64,000 bases of DNA, taken from contig CM054153.1 of assembly GCA_028751875.1 (NCBI GenBank), forward strand, positions 15,111,960 to 15,175,959, given 5' to 3'. The notes beneath the pieces are model-generated. The model saw only the letters and a program-made list of their open reading frames with translations. It had not been told where the DNA came from and ran no database searches. Positions within the stretch are counted from its first letter, which is position 1. Each line of letters begins with the position of its first letter. Origin of the DNA: Rapana venosa (Eukaryota > Mollusca > Gastropoda > Neogastropoda > Muricidae). The position numbers and the translations under genes are program-made. Below are positions 13,488 to 23,875 of the stretch, in pieces.

Positions 13488-13683
13488 CTCAGATAGACTA
13501 TAAACCAAGGTTCACATGAAGAACATCTTGTGCACACGTCGAATCCTGTCCCGCTTTCCAAAAGAGTAGACCATTGTGTGCCAAATTTACAAAACAGTAC
13601 ACACATGGGGACTGATGTAAAAAAGCACATGAGTGCTTAATCCATTATCCTCAATATAAAATAATTAATAAATAAAATAAAAT
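13488..13683 (+). mobile_element. SINE-B copy (body and A-rich tail)
   Basis: Carries the body shared by several copies in this window: ACTATAAACC, then AAGAACATCTTG, then AGAGTAGACCATTGTGTGCC, then GGGGACTGATGTAAAAAAGC, ending CATTATCCTCAATATAAAA and an AATAAATAAA-type tail. The tRNA-like head is missing. The name SINE-B is only a label for this window. Confidence 0.8.
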
Positions 13684-13861
13684 CTCTTTTCTTTCTCTCT
13701 CTCTGTGCCACAGATACTCCCCCCTACACATACACACACACAGATGCGTGCGCTCGTGCACGCACACCCACGTAATTGGTTGGATTTATGATAATTTCCT
13801 GTTTTTAGATGTTTCAGCGAAACTCGATCAAGGGCAATGTTGTTCATGGGCATTAGAGTAG

Positions 13862-13872
13862 CTTCCCTTCCT
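13862..13872 (+). promoter_or_regulatory. 5'TOP-like start of the snoRNA host gene
   Basis: An 11-base pyrimidine run starting with C, followed by GCGCG. Terminal oligopyrimidine starts of this form mark ribosomal-protein and snoRNA host genes. No TATA box is evident just upstream. The start site is inferred. Confidence 0.55.
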
Positions 13873-13918
13873 GCGCGAACTCTGAAAGATGGCGAAACTG
13901 ACGAAGGGAAGACTGACG
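13862..13918 (+). other. Host gene exon 1 (predicted)
   Basis: Runs from the TOP tract to the donor GACG|GTGAGA at 13919. It contains ATG at 13889 in a good context (AAGATGGCG), giving MAKLTKGRLT before the splice. Joined to exon 2 (ACATGA) the frame ends after one more codon. Confidence 0.55.
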
Positions 13919-14651
13919 GTGAGAATTTTGCTCGCTAAGTCGGTGCATGAAGGGAACAGTATTCAAGTTTTCGTCGTTGAAGTGAAACTATTTGGATATG
14001 GAGGTAAGAATTCTTGACAATTGTGGTGTGAATAAAAGAAAGGATGCTAGTTAACGAGTGAACTCGATCGGCCGGCCGGCCGCCATGCTGACTCTTTGGT
14101 CATTCGCAGGCACGTGGTTAGTTTTGTTCTTTATTATTATTTATTTGTATTATTGTGATGGTGAAAAGGAAGAGAAGCAAGCAAAAGATTGATTTTGCTA
14201 GGAAGCATGTTTGGTTGCTTTGTTTTACTTTATATGATACAGACGTTAAAAAAACCCAACAACATTCTAATTCTATTGAACTATTCAGACTTACTGTTCA
14301 GTATTCTGTATTCACTTGGTCACTGTCACAGTGTCAGTGTCATCAGAAACTAAGCAACCCGATTCCGTGATTGGGAATGGGATTCATATCCCCGAATCGC
14401 TGAATTTTACTAACTACTATTTAGATTCTCTGTCTTGCATGGCGATGTTATACTGGCCCAGTGTTCATTGGTCTCCATTAGGACTTTTGTTGATCAATGC
14501 ACATTGTATGCTGAGTGAGTCGAGTGAGTGGGTTTGTGTCCTCCATGGAGACGGCCTAGTGCCATAGCTTGACAAGTTTATGGTAGTTCTAGCCCGATTT
14601 TCATGTGATAAAAGATGGACAGGTTAATCACTAAGTACTACAAAGTCCGGC

Positions 14652-14880
14652 TTCCCATGAGACTATAAACCAGATGAGACTATAAACCGAGGCCCTGTGT
14701 TGGAATGCATGCAAAACATCTTGCAAACACGTTAAATCCTGTTCTGCCTTTCGGAAGAGTAGGCCATTGTGTGCCGGTGGAAACAGATGACTGGATCATT
14801 GGATGTAAAAAAGCACGAGTGCTTATTCCATTATCCTCGATATAAAAGAATAAATAAATAAAAATAAGTAAATAAAAAAT
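14652..14880 (+). mobile_element. SINE-B copy
   Basis: Contains GAGACTATAAACCGAGGCCC, AGAGTAGGCCATTGTGTGCC, AAAAAAGCACGAGTGCTTAT and CCATTATCCTCGATATAAAA, with a tail of AATAAATAAATAAA. The GACTATAAACC start is doubled. A small deletion removes part of the centre relative to the copy at 15400. Confidence 0.85.
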
Positions 14881-15379
14881 ATGAGCAAGAAGTTGTATAA
14901 ATGCTTGTGTTTGCACACAAAACTTCAGTAATGAAGACAGTATCATTAATTCCATTATCTTAAAAAAATCTAAGTCCAACTTTAAAAAAAAGTTAATTCT
15001 AAAGTTAATACTACTAAAGTAATAATAATGATATTGATAGTTATTAATAATCAGTTACCATTAGTATTACATTACAAATTTACTAGTTGTAGGAGAATGG
15101 AAAGTGAACCAGTCAATGGCAAATCCAGGGGGAAAATGCCCACAGGCTCAGCTCAGCAGAGGCAAGAAATAATTAAGTACTTTAGCTATTAAATTACTAT
15201 TGAGTAATTCAAATTGACTAATTCAGTAATTGTATTGTGAATACCCTCAGCTTACTTAAACCAGAACTACCTGCCACTATCTATGATCTGCTTACACTAA
15301 AGTTACAATATTAGACTAATAATTACACTTTTACAAGAGTTACACAAGTTACAGGCAGTTTCTGCAGAAAGAGAATAAT

Positions 15380-15714
15380 TTTTTTTTAAAATATGTTTGC
15401 CTGCCAACAAGTAAACCGTGAGGCTGTGGGTTCGATTCCCCGCCTCGCCCTTTCTTCCCAGTTTGACCAAAAAAATTGAACTGAATGTCAAAGTCCTTCA
15501 GATGAGACTATAAACCAAGGCCCCGTGTTTGAATGCATGCAGAACATCTTGCACACAGTTAAATCCTATTCGCTTTTCGGAAGAGTAGGCCATTGTGTGC
15601 CAGTGGAAACAGATGACAAAATTTACAAAACCGCATACACATGGGGACTGGATCTAAAAAAGCACACGAGTGCTTATTCCATTATCCTCGATATAAAAGA
15701 ATAAAATAAAAAAT
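15380..15714 (+). mobile_element. SINE-B, longest copy with tRNA-like head
   Basis: The most complete copy. A tRNA-like B box GGGTTCGATTCCCC lies at about 15428. It is followed by the CTTCAGATGAGACTATAAACC junction, AGAGTAGGCCATTGTGTGCC, GCATACACATGGGGACTGG, a small AGCACACGAGTGCT hairpin and the ATTCCATTATCCTCGATAT end with an A-rich tail. The B box and order mark a tRNA-derived Pol III retroposon. Confidence 0.85.
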
Positions 15715-17603
15715 AGTTGTAGTGAGTAGTAGTCTAGTACAGAACTGTGGTTGCAAACTGAAATGTTTTATTTGATTCAATAAGGAAAACTATGATTGTA
15801 CTGTTTAGGGCATTACCTCATTACTCAATTAATTGACTATAGTTTCTCTAGTTGGATCACCAATAATAAGACAGTATTGAAATATATTTTTTATATAATG
15901 ACACAGCTGCCCTTTGGTTTGAACAGGTATTGACTCGCTCACTTTATTTATAAAATCTCTTAACTGCCGAGTGCAAGAGCACCCTATATGCCGGGGAATA
16001 AAATTCTTATGTACCACTTGCTATGTTCATGTCCCTGTTACTTAGACATTAACAAATGAATAATCCTGATATTCTGCCCAATGACAGTATGAGTATGTAT
16101 ATCGTAGATTGCTTTCAGGCAAGCTCAAAGTAGCATGATAGTTCACTTAAAAATATATTTAAAATGTTAAGAATAGATGAAAATACACTTTCTAAAGTTT
16201 CTTCATCACCACTGTCAAGTGTCATACTGAGCACCCCCACTCTCAGTAAGTGAATACCATTACACATAAGTCAAGGCAAAATCTCAGTCTTGTTTTTTTA
16301 TCTGCACTATCTTATGAATTATACATGATCGTTTTCATCACTGTCAGGATTATATAAAATTTTATTTGCCACTTTTTTTTTTTTTTTAGCTGTGTTAAGT
16401 CATTGATATGTTCAACGAGAAGAGTCAGCCATTTTGAACAAGAACAGTCCAAGCAGTCATGCAAAATTTAAATATAAGGGGGAAAAAGATCATTTTTGCC
16501 ATGTTTTTGCAGGGGGTGTTGTTAAGCAACAAGAGTATCAATCTCCACTAATTTTGGAGTTCTAATCTTTCCCTTTAACTGTAGTCAAGAAAGCTGGCTT
16601 GTTTACTTTGGTACAAAACTCTGGAAATTTTTGGGATTACTTGTAGATGTATATAGACTATAGAGTGCACATGTATTTAGTCATGGAAAATTTCCAGGGT
16701 GGGGCAGTCAAGCAGTTAGTTACTGCACACACTGACACATTCCCTACCCAGCTGTGGTGAATAAGTTTAGATGGTGATTTGGCAGTTGCCAGAATTGGGG
16801 AGGGGGACTCATAATCATATTTTCCAGAAAATTACATTTGAAGAATCTTATTAACTAGTAGTAGTAATTACTAATTTACTATATTAGCATAAAATCGCAC
16901 ACTGGCGTGACTGAAATGTAAACAATAAAATTATGGGGGGAAATCAGTCAAAAGTACTGTAAATCGTTATCACTGTATAGTGTATGACTATGAGTGTATC
17001 ACTATCAGAGAGCTCTATTAACTATTTTTTTTATGAACGTTACTTGTTTTACTCAAATTGTTACAGATTGCTCCCCATTAGTTTGACACTTAGGCGGAGT
17101 AAAGCTCACTCTGAGAGTGTGTGAGAGTGAGAGATCACCACAAGATCATCACAGTGAACTCTTATGATGCCAGTTGCCACTCTGTACTGACTTTAGTACC
17201 CACTATAACTTAGTATAAGCTCTGAACAGTTGCACTATAATTAAATAAATTCAGAGTCAGACAGCCAATCCTAATAAGTAAAATTTGACAATATTAGTGA
17301 TTACTATAGACAGTATAAAATTATACTAAAATAGGTGTGAACATTGATCAACAGTTTGAGTAGATGCGAATTTCACACAGAATTGTTGATAGAAGTTTTA
17401 GAGAGAGAGAAGAAAACCTACTTGAAGAAATACTAAAATAGATGTCAACATGGAGTTAAAATCTTTGTTGAATCCAAAAGTTCCTTCTTTCTACTATTAC
17501 AGCAACAATAATTTAAAAGAAAGTCTAAATATAAATAAAAAGAAGAAAATTAAGAGAAGACGGGTTGAAATAAATACTGTAACAATATTCGATGTTTTTT
17601 CAG

Positions 17604-17741
17604 ACATGAACAATGGCTCCAGATAAATAACATTCATCTAGTCTTTCTGGACCTCAGTGCACTGACTGCTTTGGGCACCTACACAGCTGGAGCATGGAAG
17701 ATGGATCAATTATTCACTGTCACAGAAAGCTGGCCCATGAG
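17604..17741 (+). other. Host gene exon 2 (predicted)
   Basis: Bounded by the acceptor GATGTTTTTTCAG and the donor ATGAG|GTGAGG. 138 bp with stop codons in the frame entered from exon 1. Composition is more GC-rich than the flanking introns. Confidence 0.5.
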
Positions 17742-17879
17742 GTGAGGATCAAGTGCAACAACATTTGTCATTAGCATTGTTGAATGGCACAGCACCGCAT
17801 GACATAAATTCATGAGGCAAGCAATTTGGCTTGGTAAACAAGAGTTGAAATAGCTCTGACTTTTTGAGCAGAACTTGCA

Positions 17880-17930
17880 TAATAATTTGGGGGGGGGGAG
17901 GGGCTTTTTTTTTTTTTTTTAGGGGGTTGG
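17880..17930. repeat. G-tract and T-tract cluster
   Basis: A nine-base-class G run, a long T run and further G runs in about 50 bp. A likely polymerase-slippage site. Confidence 0.7.
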
Positions 17931-18004
17931 GGGGAGAAGGGTTGGTAATAAATAACAGCCTTGTGCAGTTGTATTAAATTAGATTTGTTATGAAGTACAT
18001 GTAT

Positions 18005-18600
18005 AGAAAGCGAGAAGTATGAGTTTGAGCCCAGCTTTTCTCTGTCCACGAGACCTTGAGTGTTGATTGTTCAGTTTTGGTCTGGGTGCTAGTCTTTCAA
18101 ATGAGACCGTAAAATGAGGTCCCCGGTGCGACATGTTTTAACACTTGTAAAGGAACCAAGGGCAGCAGGAAAGTTGTGCCTGGCAAAATCTTGTAGAAAA
18201 TTGTACCCTTACAAAAAACAATTTACCCACACGCACATATGCAGACACTGAGACACTCCCCAAAAGTCCTTTGAACAAGACTATAAACCGAGGCCCCGTG
18301 TGCGAACGCACGCAGAACATCTTGCGCACATGTTAAATCCTGTTCCGCTTTTTGTAAGAGTAGGCCATTGTGTGCCAGTGGGAACAGATGACATAATTTA
18401 CAAAACCACATACACACGGGGACTGGATGTAAAAAAGCACACGAGTGCTTATTCCATTATCCTCGATATAAAAGGATAAATAAATAAAAGGGCAAAATAT
18501 ATTTTTTTAAAAGAAGGGTGGTGCTGCTCTTGTGGCAGTGTGCTGCCTACAGGAAGAGCAGCCTATATATCACCCAAGAGAAATCTGACATGACATGAAG
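18005..18600 (+). mobile_element. SINE-A copy, split by a SINE-B insertion
   Basis: Left part 18005-18260 has a B-box-like GAGTTTGAGCCCAG, AGACCTTGAGTG, GTGCTAGTCTTTCAAATGAG and CCTGGCAAAATCTTGTAGAA. The right part (about 18510-18600) has GGAAGAGCAGCCTATATATC and AGAGAAATCTGACATGACA, the usual 3' region of this family. Between them sits a SINE-B copy. The same order, uninterrupted, is seen at 62470-62905. Confidence 0.75.
18268..18488 (+). mobile_element. SINE-B copy nested in SINE-A
   Basis: Has GACTATAAACCGAGGCCCCG, AACATCTTGCGCAC, GAGTAGGCCATTGTGTGCCA, ACACACGGGGACTGGATGT and CCATTATCCTCGATATAAAA with tail AATAAATAAAA. It interrupts the SINE-A copy. Confidence 0.85.
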
Positions 18601-18990
18601 CGGCATACTTCTCTGCATTCCTTGGCCACAAGGTCATGTTGGGTGGGATGCGCAGTGTCTGGTCTTTCTCCTAGATAGATCTGTGCTTGTGACTCTGCAG
18701 GAGGTCTGCCCACTGGCCTCAGCTCATGACCAGGACTGGCCTGAACCCCTCTTGGTGGAGGATACTGAGAACTAATATTTATTATTGCTCTGGTCGTCCA
18801 TGTCTGGTGCCACATGTACCACAGGTTGAGACTGTACCCATGCTGTCTCGTGTCCTCCTAAAGAGATCACCCACATCAGTGGGGTGTAGAGGTGCGACTG
18901 TGGAGGTCACACCCCACTCAAGATAATGCCCAGGAGATTTTGGCAGAGCAGAAGGGGTACATACATTGATACAATACAATACAATGCAAA
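18600..18990. repeat. Unassigned repeat-like segment ending in (ACAAT)n
   Basis: GC-richer than its surroundings and ending in ATACAATACAATACAATGC, the tail style of SINE-A. It may be a further SINE-A part or a separate retroposon; no coding signal. Confidence 0.35.
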
Positions 18991-19097
18991 ACAATCTGAC
19001 AGTTGTTTTGAGAAACAAGTCAGTGCTGAGCTGTCTTGAAAGTTAACGGGGATATTTTCTTCTGCTGTTAACATCAGTTTGAAGTCGTTTCCTAGGG

Positions 19098-19260
19098 GGA
19101 CGGGATAGCCTGGTGGTTAGATTGCTGCGCTCGCAATTTGGCGGCCTGGGGTTGAGCCACCTTCTGTTTCAAGACACCTGTTCAAGGGGATTTTTTCCCC
19201 TGGAGTTGACATCAGTGCTGACTGTACTCGGTGAAAGTCGTTAAAAACCCAAAGTTCACA
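19098..19260 (+). mobile_element. tRNA-headed SINE fragment
   Basis: An A-box-like GGGATAGCCTGGTGGTTAG is followed about 35 bp later by a B-box-like GGGGTTGAGCC. The head resembles the one at 22775. The 3' end is unclear. Confidence 0.6.
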
Positions 19261-19745
19261 AAGAGTAGGCTGGCTGTGGCCAATGGTATGGATTATATAA
19301 CATATCACCATGCAAACCAGTGTCATGGTAACATTGGTAAGGGATTGGCTCCGTCAGGCCAGTTCAACCTGTCCACAAAACACTGCTTACTAGTTTTAGT
19401 CTTTGTTTTCACAAGCAAAACCTATGACACAATATTTAAGTATGCTGTCTAAAAAGTGTCTTTCAGAATTTCTTTTTTTTTTAATGGCAAAAATTTGAAG
19501 TGTATCGTGTTTAATTAAAAAAGTAGGTGTACAGTATCACTATAGTGTCAGTATGCGACTTCATTTTACTATACTAGTATTTGCTGAGCTGATGTTGGCT
19601 GTTTTTATTTGTTTACTCATTTTCATTCTTCTGTGGCATGACACAGACAATACAGATGTATACATGTTTGTATTTGTCAAATTTTTTTTTTTAAACTGAA
19701 TTTCATCAAAATAATATTTTAACTTGTGTGATGCTGTGTTTGCAG

Positions 19746-19955
19746 GTATGAAAGTCTGCAAGGGTATCATAGCTACATCATGGTGCCCCTCACTCTGCTG
19801 GTCGACAGGGATGAACCTGAGGGCAGAAGAAGCAGACGCTCTTCTCCAGGCTCTTCCTGTCAGTGGCTGTTGTCGGGAGATCCTCAGGAGGCAGCCCTAC
19901 ACAGTCCTTGATGTCTGTTGTGAATGCTGCAGGGCAAAGCTGATCCCCAACTCAG
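19746..19955 (+). other. Host gene exon 3 (predicted)
   Basis: Acceptor TGTGTTTGCAG and donor CTCAG|GTAAGTG. 210 bp. One frame is open right through but shows no known domain; the others have stops. It is read here as a non-coding exon, though a short unknown peptide is not excluded. Confidence 0.55.
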
Positions 19956-20734
19956 GTAAGTGATTGTATTGTGACTTATCATGCAGTTTGTATTTTGTAC
20001 TGCATTGTATTGTAATTTGTTTGGTATTGTTGTGTACACCACTCGTATTCACAGCAGCTGTCTCTGTCTGGAAATGGGAAGCTTTCCCAGGTTAAAGCTT
20101 AGCACCACCCGTTTATTTCTCACATTTTCCTGTCTTCGGTGTATATGATTTATTTCTCTGTGAGAGTGGGTTTTCAATGTTCTCTCCCACCCCCATTCCC
20201 CCATGAACAACTCTTGTATGGATGCTTGTTGCACATAGAACTGGTTTGTCATCACATCTGAAAGGCTAACACTCATACCAGAACCCAGAACTCCTGGATA
20301 GGTGGGTAGGGGAAAAGTTGTGACATCAAACAGGAATTGAACACAGTTCTTTTCTAGTGAGGTGTGCTACTGCTAGACCACTGATTTTCTAGTACATCAA
20401 GCCCTGTTTTCAACTCTCTTTTTTTTCTTTCTAAAATTGTACAACCTATTGCATTATATTTGTAATATTGTTTGCTGCCTTAGTGAACATCTAGTGGAAA
20501 AAGAGGGTTTTGAGGCTTAAAAAACATGTATTAGAGTTGTCAAGTGTGAAAAGAGAACTGATTACAAATCTCTGCTTAGTTTGATAGCAGCTGTAATTGT
20601 TGAACACTGTGAAATAGACAGAAACCACGATAAACTTCCATAACGTCATTGCTTTCATCCTCATCGCATTGACCAGCATGCACTGATATAATTCTTGCAA
20701 AACATGACACAAACATGTCTGCAGAGAAGCAGAG

Positions 20735-20805
20735 GTGTTGGAATGATGTGATCAGTACTTTCGTTCTCCTGAACACCATGAATGACGCACTGCTCTGACC
20801 AACAG
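20735..20805 (+). ncRNA. Box C/D snoRNA, SNORD59-like, copy 1
   Basis: 71-nt copy: stem TGTTGG (20736-20741), box C ATGATGT, D' guide ACTTTCGTTCTC, box D' CTGA, box C' TGAATGA, box D CTGA, closing stem CCAACA (20799-20804). The D' guide pairs with 11 nt of 18S rRNA (AGAACGAAAGU); the +5 rule points to the A just before CGAAAGU. This is the most divergent copy: it has a G for the first C of the stem and ACGCACTGCT in place of ACACACTCTGCT before box D. Confidence 0.8.
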
Positions 20806-21040
20806 TCTCTGTTACAAATCATACACTGGAATAGGATAGTGTGAGATTGAAATGTCTTTGTCAGGCATAGTCGTTTGCCATCAGAGTGGATTACACCTTC
20901 TTTCAAGACAAAACTGAATGTATGTGAAAAAGATATTATCGTGGGTATGGCAAAATAGAAAGTTAAGAGGTAAAGTGCACCAGACCAATTTACAAGTTGT
21001 ATTAGCCTACTTAAAATGCAGTTTCAAAGAATATGGCAGA

Positions 21041-21042
<2 letters not shown>

Positions 21043-21073
<31 letters not shown>
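21043..21073 (+). repeat. 31-base G homopolymer
   Basis: Uninterrupted G run adjoining the left end of a MITE. Its true length may be misassembled. Confidence 0.9.
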
Positions 21074-21079
21074 CGTACC

Positions 21080-21718
21080 CATAGCTGCCAACCCTTCCAG
21101 ATTTTCCGGAATTCTTCCGGATTCAGTTCTCAGTTCCGATTTTTCGTTTTACAAGAAAATATTCTGGTTTCTGAAATTATCAAGTCATAAACCTCACAAA
21201 TGGTGAAAAAAATAAATGGTTTATCCTGACTTTCAGGCGAAGTACAGAACAGCAATGCTTTTTGAGAGTTTTGTTGGGTTATTTTGTTTGGGGCAGAAGG
21301 GTTAGTAGGTTAATTTTCTTCTTCTTTCATATTTTTTGGTGTGTTGTGTCGTCAGCTGCCCCAGGGCCAGAGAACTGTGAACAAAGTGTTAACTTTAGTA
21401 CATAGGAGAAATCTCCATTCTCATATTGGAAATGTGTAGACCAGATTTGCTACTCTCAACTTCAGTCTGGTTGAATCTGTAACTATGTTTGCTTAATGGA
21501 TGGTATATTTCTTAATGTGTGTGTTTAAAAAAAAAAAATTTTTATTGTGGTTTTCATTTCGGGAGATGAGAAATTTGCTTGTCTAAATATTAAAAGTGCT
21601 TCAGCCTCAGGGGGCACAGCCCCCTGACTCCCACTTTTACGGGAGGGGGCTATGCCTCCCTTCTGAACCTACCCCCACCAGGATTCCTATTTTTGAATCT
21701 CAGGGGTTGGCAGCTATG
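21080..21718. mobile_element. MITE with 15-bp terminal inverted repeats
   Basis: Starts CATAGCTGCCAACCC (21080-21094) and ends with its perfect reverse complement GGGTTGGCAGCTATG (21704-21718). 639 bp with no transposase. A related 3' end lies at 26086-26213, showing a dispersed family. No clear target-site duplication is visible. Confidence 0.7.
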
Positions 21719-22324
21719 CATACCTTATTGGATTTTTTTTTTTTTAATAAATTGTATTTTAAAGAAGAGAAGGATTTCATCATTCTGAACTCAGACTTGT
21801 TCAAGTCTTTTCTTGTTTTGTAGGGGATTGTAATATGTCTGATATAATGTGAAAATAGATGTACATAGACTTATTAGACTGTCTATTGTTGCAAGGCTTT
21901 AGTGTTCATTCTACTCATTTCTAGGCTATGGCATTGCATGATTTCTCCATAATTTTTCATCTGGGGTACACTTTTTTTTTTAAATGACAAGTGTGCTCTG
22001 CCAGAGGCAAAAGAAATGCATCACTAGGTGACAGGTTTGCCATTGCAGCCAACTCGTGCATTTAATTTAGTTTTTGGATTGAAGAAAATTTTGTTTAAAC
22101 CAGTTTGTGACGTTGTTAGCCAAGTCATGTAGTGCCATACCTGTTGGTGTGTCGGATTGGTTGACCATTTCGCCAACCGCCATCACACTTTAAGCCAACA
22201 CTAGATTTGAAAGAGAACATCAGTATTAAAAGCAAAGATCTGTGTAACTGATAAAAGCAGAGTTCAGAGACAAGAGTACCGAAGTAGCAGCAAACGGAAC
22301 AAAAGTTTTTGCTGAGCTTGTGAT

Positions 22325-22395
22325 AGATAATAATAATAATAATAATGTATGGAATTTATATAGCGCTGAATCTTGTAAAGCAACAAATCAAAGCG
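22325..22395 (+). repeat. (AAT)n plus ATATAGCGCT repeat tail
   Basis: AATAATAATAATGTATGG is followed by AATTTATATAGCGCTGAATC and TTGTAAAGC. The same motif occurs inverted at about 26013-26055 and 38050-38097, and again at 53264-53320. It is a dispersed retroposon end common in marine invertebrates. Confidence 0.7.
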
Positions 22396-22421
22396 CTCAG
22401 ATGACATGATTTTTTTCCCCC

Positions 22422-22545
22422 CCGAGGATAATGGAATAAGCACTCAGGTGCTTTTTTACATCCAGTCCCTGTGTGTATGCAGTTTTGTAAATTTTGTCAT
22501 CTGTTCCCACCGGCACACAATGGCCTACTCTTTCGAAAAGCAGGT
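22422..22545 (-). mobile_element. SINE-B fragment, reverse orientation
   Basis: Reads GAGGATAATGGAATAAGC and GGCACACAATGGCCTACTCT, the reverse complement of the SINE-B body. It ends at TTTCGAAAAGCA, next to the first splice-site unit. Confidence 0.8.
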
Positions 22546-23265
22546 CTGGGATATTTGTGTTTTGTTGTAAGTTATACTTACAGAAACTTGATGCGTTCAG
22601 TTAACCATAATTATCTATAGATCTATACTCTGTGTCTGCAGGTATGGGATATTTGTGTTTTGTTGTAAGTTATACTTACAGAAACTTGATGTGTTCAGTT
22701 AACCATAATTATCTATAGATACTCTCGTGTCTGCAGGTAATGGATATTTGTGTTTTGTTGTAAGTTATACTTACTATGGGGATGGGATAGCTCAGTGGTT
22801 AGAGCACTCGCTTTCCCCCAGCCAAGTTAAGCAGCATCGAGCGTGGTTACCAGTCGGATGGGTGACCGTTTGCGCGCCTTGGCTTCAGTACAGTTCCCCC
22901 AGTTCACCCAGCTGTAAATGGGTACCTGCCCTCTTTAGGGTCAGGGAAGGTAAAGCAGCGAGGGAGAGGAGATGGGCGCCGCCCTCAATATGCTGGCCCT
23001 AGAGAAGTGAGGTCTCTGACGCCTCGCTCCCCTACGACCTTATAGGTTATAGGACTCCTTTACCTTTACCTTTTTATACTTACAGAAACTTGATGTGTTC
23101 AGTTAATAACCATAATTATCTATAGATACTCTTGTGTCTGCAGGTCTGGGATATAATTTGTCTTTTGTTGTAAGTTATACTTACAGAAACTTGATGCGTC
23201 CAGTTAACCAAAATTATCTATATTACTTTTTATATCTATTATCTATAGATACTCTGTGTGTGCAG
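22546..23265 (+). repeat. Tandem units with 3' and 5' splice-site consensus, array A
   Basis: Units of about 95 bp, each running CTGTGTCTGCAG, then GTCTGGGATATTTGTG, then TTTTGTT|GTAAGTTATACT, then CTTGATGTGTTCAGTTAACC and ATAATTATCTATAGAT. Four units are seen, one holding the SINE. The array leads directly into the acceptor of the exon at 23266, which starts with the same GTCTGGGA. Confidence 0.8.
22775..23073 (+). mobile_element. tRNA/5S chimeric SINE, copy 1
   Basis: 299 bp flanked by a perfect 10-bp target duplication TTATACTTAC (22765-22774 and 23074-23083). The head has a tRNA-like A box GATAGCTCAGTGGTTAGAGC. It is followed by a segment like the 5S rRNA internal control region: AAGTTAAGCAGC, GTGGTTACCAG and CGGATGGGTGACCG. 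The body has TTCACCCAGCTGTAAATGGG, and the tail is (CCTTTA)n. Confidence 0.85.
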
Positions 23266-23396
23266 GTCTGGGAGGAGAAGGCCATCTGGTCCAAAGTCCT
23301 GTCCACTAACATCGTTGGGGTCAAGGTACTGAAGAGCTGTTCACCAACTTCCTACAGGGTGTGAGAACTGCAGCCCTTGACAAGGCTTTTCCTCAG
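23266..23396 (+). other. Host gene exon 4a (predicted, duplicated)
   Basis: Acceptor CTCTGTGTGTGCAG and donor CCTCAG|GTGAGTAG. 131 bp, nearly identical to 27099-27229. An inner acceptor TTCCTACAG|GGTGTG at about 23356 could shorten it. Confidence 0.6.
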
Positions 23397-23875
23397 GTGA
23401 GTAGTTGTGGAGTTCAGTTTGTGATAAAGTGGCAGTATTTGTTTTGATAGGTTTCTGAGAATGTATCGCCTGCCATAACTGATAACGAGAATCTCAAGTT
23501 CAAATTGAAAACCTTAGTGAAAACTTTTTAATGTACTGTGGTGAACATGCAGGTGGTATATTGCACTTAATATCAAATACCAAATGCACAGAAAAACATA
23601 GATGATTAATACCTAGTAGACAGATTTTTTTTAAAAACCAAAAAGAAACACCCTTAGAACCTAGTTGACTACTTTTTTGTTCAGAAATACATATGAGACA
23701 AAATCATCAAGGCTGGTATAAGATGTCGCTTTGCTGTCAAGAGTTTGAGGAAAAAGAACAAGAGAAAATCAAATAGCACCTGTGCCTCATTTTAAGCTTT
23801 GAGGGTATAGTACTCTGAAGTCGATGATAGTTCGTAGGGGTAATATATCGACAGAAAAAATCTTAAACTGTAGAG

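Larger units (their letters stand above)
13919..17603 (+). other. Host gene intron 1 with SINE-B copies
   Basis: AT-rich sequence with no open frame of note and no box C/D snoRNA that I can see. It holds two SINE-B copies (14652-14880 and 15380-15714). A GGCCGGCCGGCCG run lies near 14070. Confidence 0.5.

Noticed and set aside
15428..15442. Functional tRNA gene suggested by a B box
   Set aside because: No cloverleaf can be completed, and the sequence continues into the shared SINE-B body and A-rich tail.
17148..17192. Additional C/D snoRNA (ATGATGC ... CTGA)
   Set aside because: Only about 40 nt between boxes, no closing stem and no D'/C' pair.
19724..19963. Open frame over host exon 3 as a protein gene
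   Set aside because: No known domain, no good start within the exon and no continuation in the next predicted exon. The exon fits a non-coding host RNA better.
22825..22870. Functional 5S rRNA gene
   Set aside because: Only the internal control region is matched; the 5' half is tRNA-like and the rest is SINE body with target duplications.
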